Positions 37,278-42,595 of a stretch of DNA of 42,595 nucleotides are shown here, piece by piece; positions within the stretch are counted from its first letter, which is position 1; each line of letters opens with the position of its first letter. Source of the stretch: Myxococcota bacterium (GTDB taxonomy: Bacteria; Myxococcota_A; Polyangia; Polyangiales; Polyangiaceae). Under the pieces are notes generated by a model, which ran no database searches, was not told where the DNA came from, and saw only the letters and a program-made list of their open reading frames with translations. Where the stretch lies: positions 1-42,595 of the forward strand of contig CAUJFL010000434.1 in the NCBI GenBank assembly GCA_963169165.1, written 5' to 3'. The translations under genes were made by a program, and so were the position numbers.

Positions 37278-39521
37278 TCAGTGGACAACCGGGTTCCAGG
37301 GCTCGGCGTCGGCGGCGTCGACGATCCCGTCACCATCGAAGTCGTCGCGCGGGGGCGCGGTGACCACGACCTCGGCGGCCCCCGCGTCGGCGCTCTTCAG
37401 GAAGGCGACGAGCTCCGCCGCGTGCTCGCGGATCGGCTGCTCGAACGTGAACGACTTCTTCAGCTTGGGGAACCTCGGACCCTCTCCTCGAGGGACGCCC
37501 GGCTGAAAGTCTCGCGTGTCGAAGCGCACGTACCCGAGCCCGTGGTTGGCGGGCGCGTATGCGACCGCGACGCCGAGCTTGCCGCCCACGTTCGCGCGCG
37601 CCGGCGCGCTGATCGAGGGCACGAGCGGCAGCTCGTCGCGAGGGCCGTCGACGACGGCGAGGCCGAGCGCGCGGACGAGCGCGGCCGTCGCGGTGTTGGG
37701 CATCACCTCGTCGCTGACGGCATAGGTCACGAGCACGTCCGGGGGCGCTCGCCCGGCGAGCGGCTCACCGAGGACGTGCGGCGCGTACGCGAGCGGATCT
37801 CCCGCCTCGGTCGCGGCGCCGAGCAGCAGCGCGATGGGGTGCAGCTCGTCGAGCGGCTCGTCGCCGACGATGCCGAAGCTGCCCATCGCGACGACCGACA
37901 CGAGCGGCGCGAGCTTGGCCGACCCGGTGGTGATCAGCTGCACGAACCCGGCGCCCGGTACCTGCAGCGCCGCGGCGCGGAGCGCGGGCTCGACCGCCAT
38001 CGTCATCGTCCCCATGATCCCGCCGAGCGAGCCGCCGCTCCAGGCGAGCCGCGTCGCGGACAGCCTGGGCACGAAGCCGCACGACGGCGCGAGCGCCGAC
38101 AGGTCGAGCGCGGGGTTCTGGACGAGGCGCACGAGGCTGGTCTGATCGAGCACCGTCTGCCGAAAGTTGTCTCGGACCGCGATGAAATCGACGAAATCTG
38201 CGAAGAACGGCAGCGGAAATTCCTGCTTGTCGGGGATACCGTCGGGCCCGGCGAACGGGCCGCGGTAGTTGTTGTGCTCGTCGGCGAGGCCGCCGCGCGC
38301 GCCGTGCTCCACGTCGTCGATGCCGACGACCGCGAAGCCCGCGCGCGCGAGCTCGTTGGCGTAGGACAGCATGCTGCCGCGATCGTTGGAGAGCCCGTGA
38401 CCGTGGATGACGACCGGGTAGCCGCCGGGCGGGGGAGGCGAGCGCGGGATCACGAGGGTCACCGGGATCCTGGCGCTCGGCTGCACGAGCGCGTACTCGC
38501 CGTCGGTCCCCCGCGTGAACCTCATCGTCACGGGATCGCGGAAGCTCGGCGCGAGCATCGCGCCGCTGGCGACCGCGCAGAGCTCGTCGTGCGCGAGTCC
38601 GCTCGGGTTGTCCCCGCCCGGCCACTCGAGGCCGTGCTCGTCGCGCGCGGCCTGCCCGAGCCAGTCGTCGAGCGACGGCGTCGTGTGCGCCCCGAAGATC
38701 GCGGACGTGTACGGCGTGCTCGCCTCGGGCTCGAGCAGCAGCGTCGGCGCGGGCGTGGCGTCGCGCAGGCGCGCGCGGAGCGTCGGGAGCTCCTCCGCCA
38801 TCCGCGACGTCGTGAAGACGGCGAGCGCCGCGACGTCGGTGAGCGAGGAGACGGCGCGCGTGGCGATGAGCGCGTCGAGCGCGCCACCGTACAGGCGCTC
38901 GGCCGCGGTGCTCCGCGCCCCGCCCGCGATCGCCGCGAGCGGCGCGTCCATCGAGAGCGCCACGCCGTCACGCGCGCGCACGCGCGTCGTCAGCACCGCG
39001 GCGTGCCGCGTCCCTCGGGGCAGGACGATCCCTGGCGGCGGAACCACGGACAGGATCCCGAGCGACGGGAGGTGCCTCGCGAGCGCGGGGTAGCGCGCGC
39101 CTCGGCGCGGTGACGCCGCGTCGATGTCGACGAAGAACACGCGATCGTCGTCCGCGCTCGCGTCGACGAGGCGCCCGGGCAGCGTCGACGGGTCGAGCTC
39201 GACGTCGACGAAGAACATCGCGCCGGTCGACCGCCCGAAGCCGTCCATCCCGGCCAGCGCCTCCTGGATGACGAGGGGACGCTCGGCGACGCGCTCGAGC
39301 CCCTCGATAGGGATGAGCCCCCCGGCGTCGCGGCGCCAGAGATCGCTGGGAAATGGCAGATCGCCGAAGCGCGGCGCGCCAGACGTCGGAGGCCGGAACG
39401 TGACGGCGTGCCCGCCCGGGGCGACGAACGCCGGGGAGACCGCGCGTCGAGGCTCGGGATCGTCGCAGGCCGAGAGCAGAGACGCGAGGCTGAGCGCGAG
39501 GAGCGCGGCGCGGGTTCGCAC
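37278..39521 (-). CDS. Lipoprotein alpha/beta hydrolase with C-terminal calcium-type motif
   Basis: A 747-residue lipoprotein from the GTG start; the signal ends in Leu-Leu-Ser-Ala-Cys (C19). The first ~350 residues are beta-rich and unlike known domains to me. An alpha/beta hydrolase region follows, with the oxyanion-loop-like VIHGHGLSND (about 372) and a nucleophile elbow GGSLGG (Ser near 497). A late Asp/His is expected around AYAPANHGLGYV. The C-terminus has DFDGDGIVDAADAEPWNP, a dockerin/TSP3-like Ca2+ loop. It may be a secreted or surface esterase; substrate unknown. Upstream on the same strand, 66 bases away, is the VIT/VWA gene. Confidence 0.8.
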   Translation of the reverse strand: MRTRAALLALSLASLLSACDDPEPRRAVSPAFVAPGGHAVTFRPPTSGAPRFGDLPFPSDLWRRDAGGLIPIEGLERVAERPLVIQEALAGMDGFGRSTGAMFFVDVELDPSTLPGRLVDASADDDRVFFVDIDAASPRRGARYPALARHLPSLGILSVVPPPGIVLPRGTRHAAVLTTRVRARDGVALSMDAPLAAIAGGARSTAAERLYGGALDALIATRAVSSLTDVAALAVFTTSRMAEELPTLRARLRDATPAPTLLLEPEASTPYTSAIFGAHTTPSLDDWLGQAARDEHGLEWPGGDNPSGLAHDELCAVASGAMLAPSFRDPVTMRFTRGTDGEYALVQPSARIPVTLVIPRSPPPPGGYPVVIHGHGLSNDRGSMLSYANELARAGFAVVGIDDVEHGARGGLADEHNNYRGPFAGPDGIPDKQEFPLPFFADFVDFIAVRDNFRQTVLDQTSLVRLVQNPALDLSALAPSCGFVPRLSATRLAWSGGSLGGIMGTMTMAVEPALRAAALQVPGAGFVQLITTGSAKLAPLVSVVAMGSFGIVGDEPLDELHPIALLLGAATEAGDPLAYAPHVLGEPLAGRAPPDVLVTYAVSDEVMPNTATAALVRALGLAVVDGPRDELPLVPSISAPARANVGGKLGVAVAYAPANHGLGYVRFDTRDFQPGVPRGEGPRFPKLKKSFTFEQPIREHAAELVAFLKSADAGAAEVVVTAPPRDDFDGDGIVDAADAEPWNPVVH

Positions 39522-39587
39522 GCGGCCGATGGTCGCGCGGTAACCCGCCGCTGTCAGCACGAGCGATCGCGCAGGGCCGCTCGGCGC

Positions 39588-42500
39588 TCACCCCCCGGAC
39601 CAGGCGACGCCGTCCCAGCGGAGGTCGAGCGCCTTGCCGTCGCCCGGGAGCTCCAGCTGCTTCGTCACGAGCGGCGCGCCGCGGCGGACGACGTCCAGTC
39701 GCACCGGCAGCGCTCGCGAGGGGGAGAGCTCGGGGGCCCGTCGGAGGCGCACCGTGAGCCTCTTCTCGCTGGTCTCGAGGCGCGCGACGTGCACGCCGAG
39801 GCCCGGCGCGGCGGCGTCGAACGGCGCCTCGACGTCGTCAGCCTTGCCGCGCAACAGCCGCGCCTCGAGCGCGCGATCGGCCGCGCCGCCGCGCACGAGC
39901 AAGTATCCTGGGTCGGGGAGCGAGAGCTCCTCCTCGCGGCGGGAGAGCTTCGCGAGCTGCGCCTCGGAGGCTCTGGCGCGGGCGCCCTGCAGCAGCGCGA
40001 CCGACAGCGTCGAGGCGAGCGTCGTGTACGTCGGCTCCGCGCGGGGACCGCCAGTCTCGGCGACGCGCGCGAGCAGACGCGCCGCGGCGTCGACGCGACC
40101 CGCGCCAGCGTGCGCGAGCGCGAGCCGGAGCGCCACGGAGGGATCGCCGGGCGCCATCTGGGAGAGCGTCGTGTACGCCACGGTCGCGTCCTCGAACAGC
40201 CCCTCGGCGCGGAGGCGGTCGCCGAGGAATGCGTGCGAGAACGGATCGGTGGGCGCGCGCTCGACCAGCTCGCCGAACGCCTGCCGCGCCTCGTCCGTCC
40301 GTCCTGCGCGGGACAGCGCGGACGCGCCGTCGGCGAGCACCGCGGCGTCGGCGAACGGATCCTGGCGTGCGCGAGAGATCTCGGCGGCGAGGTTGGCCTG
40401 ATCCCCCTTGTGCTCGAGCAGCGAGAACAGCGTGCGCAACAAGAGGCCGTCGTGCGGCGCGAGCACGAGGAAGCGGCGCACCACCGCGAGCCGCTCGTCG
40501 TCGCTCGAGGCGTCGCGGTACGCCTTCTTGAAGCTCGGGTGGGCGAGGCGCTCGTCGCCCAAGAGCGCGAACCGCACCTGGTAGAGCTCGGTCGGAGAGC
40601 TCGCGCGGCGCACGGCCTCGCGCCGAATCAGGTCCGCGGTCTCGCGCTCTCCCAGCTCGGTGAGCGCTCGCGCGAGCTCCACGCGCGAGACGCCCGACGC
40701 GGCGTGCTCGAGCAGCAGCTCGACGAGCGCGCGCCGATCGGTCCACGTCGGCAGCTCGCAGGCCGATCGGGCCTGAGCGAAGACGTCGATGGGAGGGGTC
40801 GAGCGCAGCCGCGCGCTCCACACCCCGCGCCTCGGGCCGAGCGCGAGCGTCGACGCGCGCGAGCACCTCGTGCCGCGCGTTGGCCTCATGGGCGGCAGGC
40901 GCACCTCGTGCGTGATCACGAGCTCTCCGGTCCTCGCTGACTCGAAGTAGGAGAGCCCTCGCACGACGAGCTCGACGCACCGGTCGAGCGCGGGATCGTC
41001 GTCGCGCGCCGCCGTGGCGGCGACCGTCACCTTCCTGGCGACGCCGTCACCGCCGAGCCTCAGGGTCACCTTGAGCGTCCCGGCGAGCTCGGGTCGCAGC
41101 GAGGCGCGCGCGTCACGGCAAGCGCGCACCGAGTCGGAGGCGGCGTCGATCGCGCGGCGCGCGGCGGCCTCGACGGCTCGATCGAGCCCGGCGTCCTCCT
41201 TGCCTTGGCTCGCCCCCTCGGGAGGCTCCGCCAGCGCCCCCAGCGCGGACGGCGGCGTCGACAGCCGCGCCGACAGCGCGGCGCCGGGCGTCGCCGATAG
41301 ATCCAGCACCCGCAGCGCGAGCGGAGATGGCTTGAACCTCGGAGGCCCGACCACCCACGCGGTCCATGGTGTCAACAGCTCGGTGCGGAGCGCGGCGTCG
41401 ACGGTCGCCTCTCGCCCCTCCCCGCGAAGCGCGAGCTCTTCGACGCGCGCGGCGGCCCACCTCCTTCGCACGTCACGAGGCCGCGGCGTCGAGGTCTGGA
41501 TCAACATCCGCGATTCTTGAACCTCTTCGCCGCCGCGCAGGGATCGCAGCGTCACGGAGGCCGGCAGCGGCCCGGTCACCCGGCCCACCGCGAACATCGC
41601 GCTCCCCGCGAGCGCGGCGCGCCGTCCCCGCGGATACACGCGCTCGACGCGCGGGCCGAGATCGAGCTCGGCGCCGGCGATCGCGGGGCGGAGCGCCTCG
41701 GAGAGGAGCGACGTCGCGACCTCGGCGGCCTCGCGGCGATCTGCCAGCTCGAGGACAGGGCCGGAGCCGCGCACCAGCGCCGTGAGCCCGAAGCGGTTCG
41801 CCAGCGGTCCGACCGCGACGGCGCCGAGACGAGGGATCCCGCCCTTGCGTCGCGCGAGCCGCGCTCGCACGCGATCCATCGTGGCATCTCCGAGGGTCGG
41901 CCAGCCGTCGCCCACGTACAGCACCATCGCGTCGGAGGCGCCCGCGGGGAGCGCGTCGGCCGCGCGCTCGAGCGCCGCGCCCAGATCGGTCGCGCCCGCG
42001 GGGATGAGCGCGCCGAGCGCGTTTGCGAGCTCGGCGCGACGCTTCGGCTCGACGGTGAAGAGCTCGCTCGGACCGACCGGCTTCGGCGCTTGATCGGCCG
42101 CGAACACGACGACACGATCAGTCGCTCCGAGCCCCTCGAGGATCGCCTCGACGAGCCCGCGCTCGGCGTCGAGCAGCGCGGGGCCGACGCTGAGCGACGT
42201 GTCGACGACGATCGCGAGCGTGACACCGGCCGACGGCGGGGCGGGCGGCGCCTCGGTCCTCACGAAGACGTACGAGCCGGCGGGATCGGCCGGGAGCGGC
42301 GGCGCCACGTAGGCGCGCGCGCCGCGCAGGGCGTGTGGCGGGAGGCCGAGCTCGATCACGAGGTCCGCCGTCGGACGCGCGTCGGCTCGGGTCACCTCGA
42401 CCACCGCGCCTTGCACGACCGCGCCCGCGGGGGCCTGGATCGAGGCGGGGTTGGACGGGGTCGCGTCGACGCGAGCGTGGAGCTCGCCGATCGACGCCCC

Positions 42501-42595
42501 CGGCGCGAGCCCGATCATGGGGTAGCGGTACGTGACGCGATCGCGATCGACGGTGAGCCACTCGACGTACTCGACGATCACCGTGAGGGTCGCGC
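39588..42595 (-). CDS. VIT/VWA-domain protein with TPR region (5' partial)
   Basis: The reading frame is open to the right edge, so the N-terminus is missing; at least 1001 residues are present. The visible start (VEYVEW…VTYRYPM) looks like the last part of a VIT domain. A von Willebrand A domain follows (about 42,250-41,700) with the MIDAS motif DTSLS, a conserved DLGAALERA Thr region (GATDLG) and YVGDGWPT. Next come a linker and a TonB/AgmX-type C-terminal-like segment (about 41,090-40,930: GTLKVTLRLGGDGVARKV and a conserved DRCV). The rest is a long TPR-like helical region (about 40,750-39,950). VIT/VWA proteins are often envelope-associated and bind partners via metal. No signal peptide can be seen as it would lie outside. 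Confidence 0.85.
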   Translation of the reverse strand, partial: ATLTVIVEYVEWLTVDRDRVTYRYPMIGLAPGASIGELHARVDATPSNPASIQAPAGAVVQGAVVEVTRADARPTADLVIELGLPPHALRGARAYVAPPLPADPAGSYVFVRTEAPPAPPSAGVTLAIVVDTSLSVGPALLDAERGLVEAILEGLGATDRVVVFAADQAPKPVGPSELFTVEPKRRAELANALGALIPAGATDLGAALERAADALPAGASDAMVLYVGDGWPTLGDATMDRVRARLARRKGGIPRLGAVAVGPLANRFGLTALVRGSGPVLELADRREAAEVATSLLSEALRPAIAGAELDLGPRVERVYPRGRRAALAGSAMFAVGRVTGPLPASVTLRSLRGGEEVQESRMLIQTSTPRPRDVRRRWAAARVEELALRGEGREATVDAALRTELLTPWTAWVVGPPRFKPSPLALRVLDLSATPGAALSARLSTPPSALGALAEPPEGASQGKEDAGLDRAVEAAARRAIDAASDSVRACRDARASLRPELAGTLKVTLRLGGDGVARKVTVAATAARDDDPALDRCVELVVRGLSYFESARTGELVITHEVRLPPMRPTRGTRCSRASTLALGPRRGVWSARLRSTPPIDVFAQARSACELPTWTDRRALVELLLEHAASGVSRVELARALTELGERETADLIRREAVRRASSPTELYQVRFALLGDERLAHPSFKKAYRDASSDDERLAVVRRFLVLAPHDGLLLRTLFSLLEHKGDQANLAAEISRARQDPFADAAVLADGASALSRAGRTDEARQAFGELVERAPTDPFSHAFLGDRLRAEGLFEDATVAYTTLSQMAPGDPSVALRLALAHAGAGRVDAAARLLARVAETGGPRAEPTYTTLASTLSVALLQGARARASEAQLAKLSRREEELSLPDPGYLLVRGGAADRALEARLLRGKADDVEAPFDAAAPGLGVHVARLETSEKRLTVRLRRAPELSPSRALPVRLDVVRRGAPLVTKQLELPGDGKALDLRWDGVAWSGG

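Overview
This 42.6 kb, very G+C-rich window looks like a piece of chromosome from a myxobacterium (Myxococcota, probably a Polyangia-type lineage). The grounds are indirect: a eukaryote-like Ser/Thr kinase, many lipoproteins including one with a long Gly/Ser/Thr repeat and Cys-rich modules, OmpA with thrombospondin type 3 repeats, type IV pilus genes and heavy third-position G/C. I saw no rRNA, tRNA, CRISPR array, insertion sequence or phage gene. Coding density is very high; the longest gap between genes is about 150 bases.

Layout. 1-6048 (minus strand): the first codons of an exported protein, a 1306-residue lipoprotein of unknown function, and an OmpA/TSP3 outer-membrane protein. 6188-7270: a soluble Ser/Thr kinase divergent from ompA. 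7383-16958 (plus): part of the complex I genes, nuoE-F-J-K-L-M-N, ending in a translationally coupled cupredoxin-like lipoprotein. nuoG, nuoH and nuoI are missing between F and J, and nuoA-D are also outside the window. nuoK and nuoL share one uninterrupted reading frame. 16962-19463: an RlmI-type rRNA methyltransferase and a radical SAM protein with an N-terminal B12-type domain. 19478-24104: a TPR lipoprotein, a divergent WYL regulator/GST pair, a small membrane lipoprotein and a serine beta-lactamase-like hydrolase. 24156-27831: pilC, pilS and a secreted protein of unknown function. 27868-30548: an SDR oxidoreductase and an RNase II/R exonuclease. 30581-33088: a repeat-rich Cys-module lipoprotein facing a radC-linked two-gene unit. 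33239-36462: the ClpXP adaptor sspB, then livM-livG-livF. 36470-42595 (minus): two tandem paralogous small lipoproteins, a lipoprotein alpha/beta hydrolase, and a VIT/VWA/TPR protein that runs off the right edge.

How it fits together. The coherent functional blocks are the membrane arm and part of the NADH module of complex I, the branched-chain amino acid (or related) ABC transporter core, and pilC-pilS. Many gene pairs are coupled by 1-4 base overlaps (nuoF/J, J/K, M/N, N/lipoprotein, livM/G, livG/F, radC/next gene, and the two genes at the left edge). A repeated feature is a TA(G/C)NNT hexamer ending only 6-9 bases before the start codon of otherwise unrelated genes, which suggests leaderless or very short-leader transcripts and was used to choose several non-ATG starts.

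I found no clearly new defence or biosynthetic system. The observations most worth checking are the nuoK-nuoL frame without a stop, the enlarged NuoL (His-rich loop and periplasmic C-terminal extension) with its coupled lipoprotein, the leaderless promoter pattern, the SspB tail with a ClpX-binding ending, and the tandem small lipoprotein pair.
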